Source: LH-M37 sp965602855 (GTDB taxonomy: Bacteria > Pseudomonadota > Gammaproteobacteria > SZUA-229). From it: 31,285 nt of DNA. The position numbers and the translations under genes were made by a program. The stretch is from the NCBI GenBank assembly GCA_965602855.1, contig CBFCZV010000030.1, positions 1 through 31,285 of the forward strand. Direction: 5' to 3'. How positions within the stretch are numbered: position 1 is the first letter of the stretch; every line of letters starts with the position of its first letter. Shown here in pieces: positions 6,937 through 15,388 of the stretch. Below the pieces are notes generated by a model. That model worked only from the letters and a program-made list of their open reading frames with translations, was not told the origin of the DNA and ran no database searches.

Positions 6937-7683
6937 ATGCGTCAGCCTATGGTAGCGGGTAACTGGAAGATGAACGGTTCCAGCGATAGCGTAAAAGAAT
7001 TAATGAGCGGTATTAAGGCTGGTGTTAGCGAGGCTAATGCTGAAGTTGTTGTTTGTCCTCCTTTTGTTTATATCCCTTCGGTTGCTGATGCTATTGGCGA
7101 TTCTGGCATCAAGCTGGGTTCGCAGAATATGTGCGATCAGGATGCAGGTGCTTTCACTGGTGAAATTTCAGGCCCTATGTTGAAAGACGTGGGTTGTGAA
7201 TACGTGATTATTGGTCACTCTGAACGTCGTGCTATGTATGGTGAAACTGATGAAGTAACTGCTGTTAAATATGGCGCGGTTCTGAAAAATGGCCTCAAGC
7301 CTATTTTCTGTATCGGTGAAACTTTAGAAGAGCGTGAAAGTGGTATCACTGAAGAAGTGGTTGGTCGTCAGATCGATGCGATTTTGAATTCAGATGGCGT
7401 GGCTTCTCTGGCTAATGCGGTACTGGCTTATGAGCCGGTTTGGGCGATTGGTACAGGTAAAACAGCGTCACCTGAGCAGGCTCAGGACGTACATGCCTTT
7501 ATTCGCAACAAGATTGCCGAGCAAGATAAGGTAATTGCCGAAGGTTTGAGAATTTTATATGGTGGCAGCATGAACCCCGGTAATGCTGCAGAACTGCGAT
7601 CACAGCCTGATATTGATGGTGGTTTGATCGGTGGTGCTTCACTCAAGGCTGAAGACTTTTTAGCTATTTGCACAGCGGGATAA
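6937..7683 (+). CDS. tpiA: Triosephosphate isomerase
   Basis: Interconverts dihydroxyacetone phosphate and glyceraldehyde-3-phosphate in glycolysis, gluconeogenesis and the Calvin cycle. The ATG at 6937 has GTGGAG 7 bases upstream and gives 248 residues starting MRQPMVAGNWKMNGS, the family's normal N-terminus; an in-frame TTG at 6886 would add 17 unsupported residues. Catalytic residues are visible: K11 in NWKMNG, the histidine in IIGHSERR and the glutamate in AYEPVWAIGTG. The phosphate-binding loops LYGGSMNPGN and DGGLIGGASL are intact. It precedes secG by 10 bases, an order shared with Pseudomonas. Confidence 0.97.
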   Translation: MRQPMVAGNWKMNGSSDSVKELMSGIKAGVSEANAEVVVCPPFVYIPSVADAIGDSGIKLGSQNMCDQDAGAFTGEISGPMLKDVGCEYVIIGHSERRAMYGETDEVTAVKYGAVLKNGLKPIFCIGETLEERESGITEEVVGRQIDAILNSDGVASLANAVLAYEPVWAIGTGKTASPEQAQDVHAFIRNKIAEQDKVIAEGLRILYGGSMNPGNAAELRSQPDIDGGLIGGASLKAEDFLAICTAG

Positions 7684-7693
7684 GGAAAATATA

Positions 7694-8140
7694 GTGGATA
7701 CTATTTTACTAGTTTTACAGGTGTTTATGGCGTTAGCCATTATTACACTGATACTTTTGCAGAAAGGCAAGGGTGCGAGTGAAGGCGCGACATTTGGTGG
7801 TGGTGGTGCTGGTGGTGCTGGCTCGGTGTTTGGTGCCAGTGGCTCCTCGAATTTTTTGAGTAAGACAACGGCTATACTTGCAACGGCTTTTTTCATCAAT
7901 AGCCTGGCGCTGGCTTATCTGGCAGGTAATCGTGATGTGCCTACCAGCGTGATGGATACTATCGAAGTGACCTCTGAAACTGAGCAGGCTACAGAGCAGT
8001 TTGATGGCAGCGTACCGTTGCCTGCAGATGCTGCTGTAGAAAGCGATGTACCCGCGCCAGCAGACGCAGCCGTTGAGAGCGATGTTCCTGCACCTGCAGA
8101 TGCCGCTATCGAAAGCGATGTACCGCCTGCTTCGGAGTAA
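7694..8140 (+). CDS. secG: SecG, protein translocase subunit with acidic C-terminal repeat
   Basis: SecG assists SecYEG in protein export. The start is GTG at 7694, with AAGGAAAA upstream across the tpiA stop. Residues 1-72 are a standard SecG: helix 1 at about 3-22, the KGKGASEGATFGGGGAGG loop, and helix 2 at about 54-73. The remainder, to residue 148, is a long acidic Pro/Ala/Glu-rich tail ending in three 12-residue repeats of the form PADAAVESDVPA. Many SecG proteins end in a low-complexity tail, but an in-register triple repeat is uncommon. tRNA-Leu(GAG) follows 18 bases later, as in E. coli. Confidence 0.95.
   Translation: MDTILLVLQVFMALAIITLILLQKGKGASEGATFGGGGAGGAGSVFGASGSSNFLSKTTAILATAFFINSLALAYLAGNRDVPTSVMDTIEVTSETEQATEQFDGSVPLPADAAVESDVPAPADAAVESDVPAPADAAIESDVPPASE
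8021..8128 (+). repeat. Three 36-bp in-frame tandem repeats in secG
   Basis: Units at 8021-8056, 8057-8092 and 8093-8128 encode PADAAVESDVPA, PADAAVESDVPA and PADAAIESDVPP. Units 1 and 2 encode identical peptides, yet 9 of 12 codons differ, all at third positions. Unit 3 has drifted differently from unit 1. The amino acid sequence therefore appears conserved while the DNA has diverged. Confidence 0.9.
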
Positions 8141-8158
8141 CAGGTCTATATAAATACA

Positions 8159-8243
8159 GCCGATGTGGTGAAATTGGTAGACACGCACGCTTGAGGGGCG
8201 TGTAGCGCAAGCTGTGCCGGTTCGACTCCGGCCATCGGCACCA
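8159..8243 (+). tRNA. tRNA-Leu (anticodon GAG)
   Basis: An 85-base gene with encoded CCA. The acceptor stem is GCCGATG (8159-8165) with CATCGGC (8233-8239), followed by ACCA. The D loop contains TTGGTAGAC. The anticodon stem CACGC/GCGTG encloses the loop TTGAGGG, placing anticodon GAG at 8193-8195. A long variable arm typical of leucine tRNAs precedes the T arm GCCGG-TTCGACT-CCGGC. The position after secG matches E. coli leuU, which has the same anticodon. Confidence 0.97.
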
Positions 8244-8278
8244 ATTATGGTGATGGATAAGGTGTTCTGGTAGAGTAC

Positions 8279-8308
8279 CTGACAGGGATCGTGAATAATC
8301 AATAATAA
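8279..8308 (+). promoter_or_regulatory. Weak candidate promoter for the nuo operon
   Basis: CTGACA (8279-8284) is a good -35-like hexamer; an AT-rich stretch (TAATAA at 8303-8308) follows at 18 bases, but its match to TATAAT is poor. A small hairpin, TTGCTG-AAAAG-CAGCAA (8315-8331), sits just before the nuoA ribosome binding site. A promoter is expected somewhere between the tRNA and nuoA, and this is the best candidate I can see. Confidence 0.28.
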
Positions 8309-8346
8309 CGAGCATTGCTGAAAAGCAGCAAACTTGTGGAGTTAAA

Positions 8347-8706
8347 ATGTTAGAAAATTATTTGCCAGTACTCGTTTTTCTCGCCATAGGTTTAATGGTC
8401 GGTATTGGTCCAATTTTCCTCGGCGGTTATTTGCTGGCACCTCACAAGCCAGACGCAGCTAAGAATTCTCCCTTTGAATGCGGTTTCGAAGCTTTCGAAG
8501 ACTCGCGCATGAAATTCGACGTGCGCTACTATCTGGTCGCTATTCTTTTTATTATCTTTGATTTAGAAATCGCTTTCCTTTTTCCCTGGGCTATCGTGCT
8601 GGATGAAATAGGCATGTTCGGTCTTATCGCCATGGGCATTTTTCTGGGTGTTCTGGTGATTGGTTTCATCTACGAGTGGAAAAAAGGGGCGCTTGAATGG
8701 GAATAG
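8347..8706 (+). CDS. nuoA: NADH-quinone oxidoreductase subunit A
   Basis: A small membrane subunit of complex I near the quinone cavity. The 119-residue product has three transmembrane helices (about 8-30, 60-82, 88-110). Its conserved loop KNSPFECGFEAFEDSRMKFD lies between helices 1 and 2, with the family cysteine, and DLEIAFLFPWA follows. The ATG at 8347 has GTGGAG upstream. It is the first gene of a complete nuoA-N operon and overlaps nuoB by 10 bases, suggesting translational coupling. Confidence 0.97.
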   Translation: MLENYLPVLVFLAIGLMVGIGPIFLGGYLLAPHKPDAAKNSPFECGFEAFEDSRMKFDVRYYLVAILFIIFDLEIAFLFPWAIVLDEIGMFGLIAMGIFLGVLVIGFIYEWKKGALEWE

Positions 8707-9188
8707 AAAACAAGCTGGAGAAGGGCTTTGTCACCACTTCAGCCGATTCTCTGATTAACTGGGCGCGTACTGGTTCCTTATGGCCAGTGACTTTTGGTCT
8801 GGCCTGCTGTGCGGTTGAAATGATGCAGGCGGGTGCTTCGCGTTATGACCTCGATCGTTTCGGTATTATTTTCCGTCCTAGTCCTCGTCAATCTGACGTG
8901 TTGATTGTGGCTGGTACGCTGTGCAACAAAATGGCACCGGCTTTACGCAAGGTTTATGATCAGATGGCAGAGCCTCGTTGGGTGATTTCCATGGGTTCAT
9001 GCGCCAATGGCGGTGGCTATTATCATTATTCTTATTCGGTAGTACGTGGTTGTGACCGAATTGTGCCTGTCGATATTTATGTTCCCGGTTGTCCGCCAAC
9101 CGCAGAAGCGCTGCTCTACGGTATTCTGCAATTGCAGAACAAAATTCGCCGCACTAATACGATTGCTCGTCAGCCGCAGGAAGCCTGA
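8697..9188 (+). CDS. nuoB: NADH-quinone oxidoreductase subunit B
   Basis: Carries cluster N2, the last [4Fe-4S] centre before quinone. The four ligands are visible as the unusual adjacent pair C37-C38 (GLACCAVEM), C102 (MGSCANGG) and C132 (PGCPPT). The 163-residue length fits the family. The start at 8697 overlaps the end of nuoA; its stop overlaps the nuoC start (TGATG). It binds NuoD, NuoI and NuoH in the connecting module. Confidence 0.98.
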   Translation: MGIENKLEKGFVTTSADSLINWARTGSLWPVTFGLACCAVEMMQAGASRYDLDRFGIIFRPSPRQSDVLIVAGTLCNKMAPALRKVYDQMAEPRWVISMGSCANGGGYYHYSYSVVRGCDRIVPVDIYVPGCPPTAEALLYGILQLQNKIRRTNTIARQPQEA

Positions 9189-9919
9189 TGTCGACACGTA
9201 TTCAGCAATTATCTGATCGCCTGCAGCAGGCATTTGACGCTAAATTAAAAGCCAATGTGGTCGAATTCAATGAGGCCACGATTGAAGTTGCGGCTAGTGA
9301 TTTATTAAGCGTTTGTCAAAAACTACGCGATGATGGGCAATTTGCATTCGAACAATTGATCGATGTTTGTGGTGTGGATTATTCTGAATATGGCAGCTGT
9401 GAGTGGACAACTGAAAAATCTTCATCCACTGGTTTTAGTCGTGGTGTTGGTTCAGCGACAGGTGCACGTCTTCGTTTTGGTGATGAGCAGGAAGCTGCGT
9501 GCAATGATCGCCCACGCTTTGCCGCGGTTTATCATTTGTTGTCGATCAGCAAAAATATTCGTCTACGCGTTCGTGTTTATTGTGATGATGAACATACACC
9601 TGTTGTGCCATCCGTCACTGAAATCTGGGCAACGGCAAACTGGTTCGAGCGCGAGGCTTTTGATCTGTTCGGTATTATGTTTGAAGGTCATCCAGATTTG
9701 CGTCGCATTCTTACTGATTATGGTTTTGTCGGTCATCCCTTCCGCAAAGATTTCCCGTTGATTGGTCACGTTGAAATGCGTTATGACGAAGAGTCGAAGC
9801 GCGTGATTTATCAGCCGGTCAGCATCGAACCGCGTGTATTAGTGCCAAAGGTTATTCGTGAAGATGATCGTTTTGAAACAGAAGCTCCAGCGGTGAGTGA
9901 GGAGAATTCTGATGCCTGA
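9188..9919 (+). CDS. nuoC: NADH-quinone oxidoreductase subunit C
   Basis: A 30-kDa-type peripheral subunit that scaffolds the N2 module. The family signature is present: ATANWFEREAFDLFGIMFEG, then HPDLRRILTDYGF and GHPFRKDFPL. At 243 residues it is longer than minimal NuoC because of an inserted Ser/Gly/Thr-rich loop at about residues 68-107, between VDYSEYGS and the YHLLS strand. I recall similar inserts in other non-enteric Gammaproteobacteria. nuoC and nuoD are separate genes here, unlike the enteric nuoCD fusion. The gene overlaps nuoB by one base and nuoD by eight. Confidence 0.96.
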   Translation: MSTRIQQLSDRLQQAFDAKLKANVVEFNEATIEVAASDLLSVCQKLRDDGQFAFEQLIDVCGVDYSEYGSCEWTTEKSSSTGFSRGVGSATGARLRFGDEQEAACNDRPRFAAVYHLLSISKNIRLRVRVYCDDEHTPVVPSVTEIWATANWFEREAFDLFGIMFEGHPDLRRILTDYGFVGHPFRKDFPLIGHVEMRYDEESKRVIYQPVSIEPRVLVPKVIREDDRFETEAPAVSEENSDA

Positions 9920-11165
9920 AATTCGTAATTACACACTGAACTTTGGTCCCGCACATCCAGCGGCTCACGGTGTCTTGCGTCTGGTGCTGGAAATGGATGG
10001 CGAAGTCATTCAGCGTGCTGACCCACACGTGGGTTTATTGCATCGCGCTACAGAAAAACTGGCTGAATCAAAACCGTACAATCAAAGTATTGGTTACATG
10101 GATCGACTTGATTACGTATCGATGATGTGTAACGAACACAGCTACGTGCTGGCGATGGAAAAAATGCTGGGTGTGGAATGCCCTGAACGTGCGCAATATA
10201 TTCGTGTCATGTTTGCTGAGATCACCCGTATCCTGAATCATTTATTATGGATTGGTGCTCACGCGCTGGACGTGGGCGCGATGACCATGTTCCTTTATGC
10301 TTTTCGTGAACGTGAAGATTTAATGGATGCTTACGAAGCTGTTTCTGGTGCGCGTTTACACGCGACTTATTTCCGCCCTGGTGGTGTCGCGCGTGATCTG
10401 CCCGATAGTATGCCGCAGTACAGTGCCTCAAAGTGGCATAACAAACGTGAAGTTAATAAGCTCAACGAAAATCGTCAGGGTTCATTGCTCGATTTTCTTG
10501 AAGACTTTACTGAGCGTTTCCCCAAATACGTTGATGAATACGAAACCCTGCTGACTGATAACCGTATCTGGAAACAGCGTACCGTTGATATTGGCATTGT
10601 CACCGCTGAACGAGCAATGGCACTTGGTTTTACCGGTCCTATGATTCGCGGTTCAGGTGTCGAATGGGATTTACGCAAGAAGCAGCCTTACGAAGTTTAT
10701 GATCGTATGGATTTTGATATTCCAGTGGGTACCAATGGTGATTGTTATGACCGTTACCTGATTCGTATCGAGGAGTTCCGTCAGTCCAATCGCATCATCA
10801 AGCAATGCATTGAGTGGTTGCGTGAAAATGACGGTCCGGTGATGCTGCAAGATCACAAGGTGACACCACCGAGTCGTGAAGGTATGAAAGCAGATATGGA
10901 ATCGCTGATTCATCACTTCAAATTATTTTCCGAAGGTTTCTGTTTACCCAAAGGCGAAGTCTATGTAGGTACTGAGCACCCCAAAGGTGAGTTTGGTATT
11001 TATCTGATTTCTGATGGCGCGAACAAACCTTATCGTATGAAAATTCGTCCACCAAGTTTTGTGCATATTTCAGCCATGGATGAAATGACCAAAGGTCATA
11101 TGTTAGCTGACGTGGTTGCCATTATTGGTACTCAGGATATCGTATTTGGTGACGTGGATCGTTGA
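9912..11165 (+). CDS. nuoD: NADH-quinone oxidoreductase subunit D
   Basis: A 49-kDa-type subunit, related to the large subunit of NiFe hydrogenases, which forms the quinone site with NuoB. The ATG at 9912 gives 417 residues starting MPEIRNYTLNFGPAHPAAHG, the family's usual length; GAGGAG at 9899-9904 is its ribosome binding site. The quinone-site HPAAHG loop, the DPHVGLLHR segment and the C-terminal PSFVHIS and GDVDR motifs are intact. An upstream in-frame start at 9897 is unlikely because it lies before that ribosome binding site. Confidence 0.97.
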   Translation: MPEIRNYTLNFGPAHPAAHGVLRLVLEMDGEVIQRADPHVGLLHRATEKLAESKPYNQSIGYMDRLDYVSMMCNEHSYVLAMEKMLGVECPERAQYIRVMFAEITRILNHLLWIGAHALDVGAMTMFLYAFREREDLMDAYEAVSGARLHATYFRPGGVARDLPDSMPQYSASKWHNKREVNKLNENRQGSLLDFLEDFTERFPKYVDEYETLLTDNRIWKQRTVDIGIVTAERAMALGFTGPMIRGSGVEWDLRKKQPYEVYDRMDFDIPVGTNGDCYDRYLIRIEEFRQSNRIIKQCIEWLRENDGPVMLQDHKVTPPSREGMKADMESLIHHFKLFSEGFCLPKGEVYVGTEHPKGEFGIYLISDGANKPYRMKIRPPSFVHISAMDEMTKGHMLADVVAIIGTQDIVFGDVDR

Positions 11166-11169
11166 GTTT

Positions 11170-11664
11170 ATGACTACAGAAAATACACAATTATCGAAAC
11201 ACGCCTGCGAAGAAATTGATGCGCAGATCGCCAAGTTTCCAGCTGGTAAGCAAAAATCGGCACTGCTGGCTGCGCTTAATATTGTGCAGCACGAGAATCA
11301 GGGTTTTTTGACTGAAGAACTGATGGATGCGGTTGCGGCTTATCTTGATTTAGCGAAGATCGAAGTTTACGAAGTCGCCAGTTTTTATTCGATGTATGAA
11401 TTGAAACCGGTAGCACGACACAATGTGGCGATATGCACCAACATTTGTTGCATGTTGATGGGTTCACAAAACATTGTTGATCAGGTTGAAAACAAACTGG
11501 GCATCAAGCTGGGCGAGAGCACCGATGATGGTCGCATTTATCTCAAGGTTGAAGAAGAATGTCTGGCGGCCTGTGCCGGTGGTCCGATGATGCAGGTTGA
11601 TCACGTTTATCATGAAAAACTCACGCCTGAAAAAGTCGATGAGATTCTGGATGGGCTGAAATAA
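11170..11664 (+). CDS. nuoE: NADH-quinone oxidoreductase subunit E
   Basis: A thioredoxin-fold subunit of the NADH dehydrogenase module that binds the [2Fe-2S] cluster N1a. Starting at the ATG at 11170, just after the nuoD stop, gives 164 residues. Ligands are C89 and C94 (motif CTNICCML) and C131 and C135 (ECLAAC). Cys93, beside C94, stands where many homologues have Ser, giving a double cysteine next to the cluster. The stop overlaps the nuoF start by one base (TAATG). Confidence 0.96.
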   Translation: MTTENTQLSKHACEEIDAQIAKFPAGKQKSALLAALNIVQHENQGFLTEELMDAVAAYLDLAKIEVYEVASFYSMYELKPVARHNVAICTNICCMLMGSQNIVDQVENKLGIKLGESTDDGRIYLKVEEECLAACAGGPMMQVDHVYHEKLTPEKVDEILDGLK

Positions 11665-12959
11665 TGACCGATCTAATGAAAACACAGGTTTGCTACGCAA
11701 CACTTCAGTTTGAAGATCAGCCATGGTCTTACGAAAACTATTTAAAAGTCGGTGGTTACGAAGCCTGGCGTAAAATTCTGAGTGAAAAAATCTCACCCGA
11801 AGATGTGATTGAAGAAGTGAAAGCTTCCGGTCTTCGTGGTCGTGGTGGTGCGGGTTTCCCAACCGGTTTGAAATGGAGCTTTATGCCGCGTACCGCACCG
11901 GTGCAAAAATATCTGGTTTGTAATTCGGATGAAAGCGAGCCGGGCACCTGTAAAGATAGAGATATATTACGTTTTAATCCACATGCTTTAGTTGAAGGTA
12001 TGGCGATTGCCTGTTATGCCATGGGTGCGGATGCGGGTTACAACTACATGCGCGGCGAATTTATGGATGAGCCAGCGCAGCATTTCCAGACGGCACTGGA
12101 TGAAGCTTATAAAAATGGTTTGCTGGGTGAAAATATTTTAGACAGCGATGTTACTGTTAATCTCTATGCTTCACTGGGTGCTGGTGCTTATATTTGTGGT
12201 GAAGAAACAGCGCTATTGAATTCGCTCGAAGGTGAGCGCGGCTTACCAAGATTTAAACCACCATTTCCGGCGAACTTTGGTTTGTACGGAAAACCAACCA
12301 CGATTAATAACACAGAAACTTTATCTTCGGTGCCATCGATTATTCGTAACGGTGGCAAGTGGTTTGCTGATCTGGGTATTCCCAATAATGGCGGCGTTAA
12401 ATTGTTTTCAGTTTCTGGTCATGTAGGCAACCCGGGGAATTTTGAAATTCCGATGGGAACACCATTTAAAGATTTGTTGGCTCTGGCTGGCGGTGTTCGT
12501 GGCGGTAAAAAATTGAAGGCGGTGATTCCCGGTGGTTCTTCGGTGCCCGTTGTGCCCGGCGACATCATGATGGAAGCAAATATGGATTACGATTCCGTGG
12601 TTGAAGCGGGTTCTATGCTGGGTTCTGGTGCGGTGATTGTCATGGATGAAACCACCGACATGGTTAAAGCGCTGCAACGTATTTCACGTTTTTACTTTTC
12701 AGAGTCCTGCGGTCAGTGCACGCCCTGTCGTGAAGGCACCGGCTGGTTATATCGTATGCTGACACGCATCGTTGAAGGCAAGGGTGTGCCTGAAGATATC
12801 GACAGACTGGATGATGTCGCTAGTAAGATCGAAGGCAGAACTATTTGTGCGTTGGGTGAAGCGGCGGCGATGCCGGTTCGTAGTTTCGTGAAACACTTCA
12901 GAGAAGAATTTGAATACTATGTTGAACACAAGAAAAGCATGGTGAAGGACGCGCAATGA
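11664..12959 (+). CDS. nuoF: NADH-quinone oxidoreductase subunit F
   Basis: The NADH-binding subunit with FMN and [4Fe-4S] cluster N3. Sites seen: the glycine-rich nucleotide motif GRGGAGFPTGLKW from residue 59, CNSDESEPGTCKDR, GAGAYICGEETAL, and cluster ligands C349, C352 and C355 (ESCGQCTPCREG) with C395 (TICALGEAA). The 431-residue length is typical. It overlaps nuoE by one base and nuoG by four (ATGA), consistent with coupled translation. Confidence 0.98.
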   Translation: MTDLMKTQVCYATLQFEDQPWSYENYLKVGGYEAWRKILSEKISPEDVIEEVKASGLRGRGGAGFPTGLKWSFMPRTAPVQKYLVCNSDESEPGTCKDRDILRFNPHALVEGMAIACYAMGADAGYNYMRGEFMDEPAQHFQTALDEAYKNGLLGENILDSDVTVNLYASLGAGAYICGEETALLNSLEGERGLPRFKPPFPANFGLYGKPTTINNTETLSSVPSIIRNGGKWFADLGIPNNGGVKLFSVSGHVGNPGNFEIPMGTPFKDLLALAGGVRGGKKLKAVIPGGSSVPVVPGDIMMEANMDYDSVVEAGSMLGSGAVIVMDETTDMVKALQRISRFYFSESCGQCTPCREGTGWLYRMLTRIVEGKGVPEDIDRLDDVASKIEGRTICALGEAAAMPVRSFVKHFREEFEYYVEHKKSMVKDAQ

Positions 12960-15388
12960 CAGAAGAACTGGTTACAATTACAGTTGATGGTCAGGAGCTG
13001 AAAGCGCCTAAAGGTGCCATGCTGATCGAAGTTACAGACAAAGAAAATATTCGTGTACCACGTTTTTGTTATCACGAAAAATTATCTGTCTCTGCGAACT
13101 GCCGTATGTGTTTGGTCGAAGTTGAAAAAGCACCGAAACCGATGCCGGCCTGTGCCACACCGGTTATGGAAGGCATGGTGGTGCATACACGTTCGGCTGC
13201 GGCCAAAGCTGCGCAGAAATCAGTCATGGAATTTTTGCTGATTAATCATCCTTTAGATTGCCCGATTTGCGATCAGGGTGGTGAGTGTGAGTTGCAGGAT
13301 GTGGCCATGGCTTATGGTCAAGACGTTTCGCAGTACGTTGAAGGCAAGCGTGTTGTTTTTGACCAAAGCATTGGTCCGCTGATCGCGACAGAATTAACCC
13401 GATGTATTCACTGCACACGCTGCGTTCGTTTCGGTGAAGAAATTGCCGGTGTGCGTGAAATGGGTATGACCAGTCGCGGTGATCGTTCGCGCATTGCTAC
13501 TTATATGGATCAGGCAGTGACTTCAGAATTATCGGGTAATGTGATTGATATCTGTCCGGTCGGTTCGTTGACCGCCAAGCCTTCACGTTATTCAGCTCGC
13601 GCCTGGGAAATGATTCAGCACGCCTCAATCGCACCGCACGATTGTGTGGGTTCAAATATATTTGTACACACTTCTCGCAATGATGTTATTCGCGTTGTGC
13701 CGCGTGACAACGAGGCGATTAACGAAGTCTGGATTTCAGACCGTGATCGTTTCAGTTATGAAGGTATTAATAGCGAAGAACGCCTGACTGCGCCGATGGT
13801 TAAACACGAAGGTGAATGGAAACAGGTTGACTGGGATTTTGCTATCGGCCTTGCCAGCGACAAGATTATAGAAATACTCGAAGACGAAGAAGCGGGTGCA
13901 GATAAAATTGCGGCACTGGTCTCACCTAGTTCGACCCTTGAAGAACTGTATCTGGCGCAGAAACTGATGCGTTCAATGGGTAGCAACAATATCGATCATC
14001 GTCTTCGTCAAAGCGATTTTAGTGATCAGGATTCAGCACCGGTAATGCCGTGGCTGGGCCAGAACATCGAAGATCTGGAAAACCTTAATGCGGCACTGTT
14101 AATCGACTCCAATGTTCGTAAAGAGCAGCCGATGATTTCACATCGCTTAAGAAAAGCAGCAGTGAACAATGCAGCGCAGATTAGTTTTGTTAATCCTCGT
14201 GCTTACGAATTTAACTTCCCGGTAGCCAGCAATATTTCAGTGGCGCAACAAAATCTGGTGGCTGAATTAGCGCTGATTGCGGCGGCAGCTTATAAAGCAT
14301 CAAAGAATGCAATGGCTGCACATCTGAAGAAAATGCTAACAGGTTTGAAACCGACGGTTGAGCACAAGGCGATAGTCAGTCAGTTGAAGTCTGCTGAGAA
14401 CAGCACCGTGTTGCTGGGTAATCTTGCGGCTATGCATCCAAACTTTTCTGCACTACGCGCTCTGACTGAAGCGATTGCCAAAGAAACCGGCAGTGTGCTG
14501 GGTTATCTGAGTGAAGGCGCGAATACCGCTGGCGCATGGCTGGCAGGCGCGGTGCCTCATCGTGGCGCGGCGGGTGAAGCGCTGGTTGTTGAAGATGAAA
14601 GCAGTGAAAACGAAGCGGCTGAAACTGAAACCGTTGCTCAGGGTTATCATGCGGGTGATATTAATGAACAATCACCCTCAGCGGTTATTTTGCTCAATGT
14701 AGAACCTGATTTTGATAGCGTACATGCAGTAAAACAAACTTTGCAGCAGGCAAACATGGTTGTTGCTATTACCGCTTTTGATTCGCCATCGTTGCGTGAA
14801 ACGGCGGATGTTTTATTACCATCTGCAGCCTTCGCTGAAACCTCGGGTACTTTTGTTAATGTTGAAGGTTTCTGGCAGAGCTTTAAAGGTGTCTGTCCTG
14901 CACAGGGTGAGTCGCGCCCCGCGTGGAAGATTCTTCGCGTATTAGCGAACATGCTCGAGCAAAAAGATTTTGATTACATGTCTTCAGAAGAAATTCGTAA
15001 AGAGCTTCGTGACAAGTGTGAAAATATTGAATTAAACAATGCTTCATCTGCTGATGCAGTGATTGAAGTAAAAGCAGCCGATGCTGATTTGATGCGTTCG
15101 GGTGATGTGCCCATGTACGCGGGCGATGCTTTGCTGCGTCGTGCAACTTCGTTGCAAAAAGCCGGCGATGCACAGTCTCTTTGTGTCAGATTAAATTTAG
15201 CCGAGGCAGCGCGTCTGGGTGTGGCAGACAGTGAAACAGTTTCTGTTTCTCAGGGCGATGCAAATACGCAAATGGATTTAGTGATTGATGACAGTATTCC
15301 AGATGGTTCAGCGTGGATTCCAATGGCATTGCAAGGCAGTGAGCTGCTGGGCAATGCTTTCGCTGCCATCAAGGTAGAAAAGGTGTAA
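12956..15388 (+). CDS. nuoG: NADH-quinone oxidoreductase subunit G
   Basis: The largest peripheral subunit of complex I, with several Fe-S clusters. The N-terminal ferredoxin fold has [2Fe-2S] ligands from C38 (FCYHEKL), then C49 and C52 (NCRMC). A His/Cys-ligated cluster motif HPLDCPICDQGGEC and a [4Fe-4S] motif CIHCTRCVRF follow, then a molybdopterin-oxidoreductase-like domain that has lost its catalytic function in this family. At 810 residues it is in the normal range. An acidic linker rich in Glu/Ala/Thr near residues 540-560 interrupts the C-terminal domain. Confidence 0.97.
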   Translation: MTEELVTITVDGQELKAPKGAMLIEVTDKENIRVPRFCYHEKLSVSANCRMCLVEVEKAPKPMPACATPVMEGMVVHTRSAAAKAAQKSVMEFLLINHPLDCPICDQGGECELQDVAMAYGQDVSQYVEGKRVVFDQSIGPLIATELTRCIHCTRCVRFGEEIAGVREMGMTSRGDRSRIATYMDQAVTSELSGNVIDICPVGSLTAKPSRYSARAWEMIQHASIAPHDCVGSNIFVHTSRNDVIRVVPRDNEAINEVWISDRDRFSYEGINSEERLTAPMVKHEGEWKQVDWDFAIGLASDKIIEILEDEEAGADKIAALVSPSSTLEELYLAQKLMRSMGSNNIDHRLRQSDFSDQDSAPVMPWLGQNIEDLENLNAALLIDSNVRKEQPMISHRLRKAAVNNAAQISFVNPRAYEFNFPVASNISVAQQNLVAELALIAAAAYKASKNAMAAHLKKMLTGLKPTVEHKAIVSQLKSAENSTVLLGNLAAMHPNFSALRALTEAIAKETGSVLGYLSEGANTAGAWLAGAVPHRGAAGEALVVEDESSENEAAETETVAQGYHAGDINEQSPSAVILLNVEPDFDSVHAVKQTLQQANMVVAITAFDSPSLRETADVLLPSAAFAETSGTFVNVEGFWQSFKGVCPAQGESRPAWKILRVLANMLEQKDFDYMSSEEIRKELRDKCENIELNNASSADAVIEVKAADADLMRSGDVPMYAGDALLRRATSLQKAGDAQSLCVRLNLAEAARLGVADSETVSVSQGDANTQMDLVIDDSIPDGSAWIPMALQGSELLGNAFAAIKVEKV

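Noticed and set aside
7733..8302. Minus-strand open frame of 189 codons spanning secG and the tRNA
   Set aside because: It covers a certain tRNA and the opposite strand of secG, including its repeats, and has no recognisable domain.
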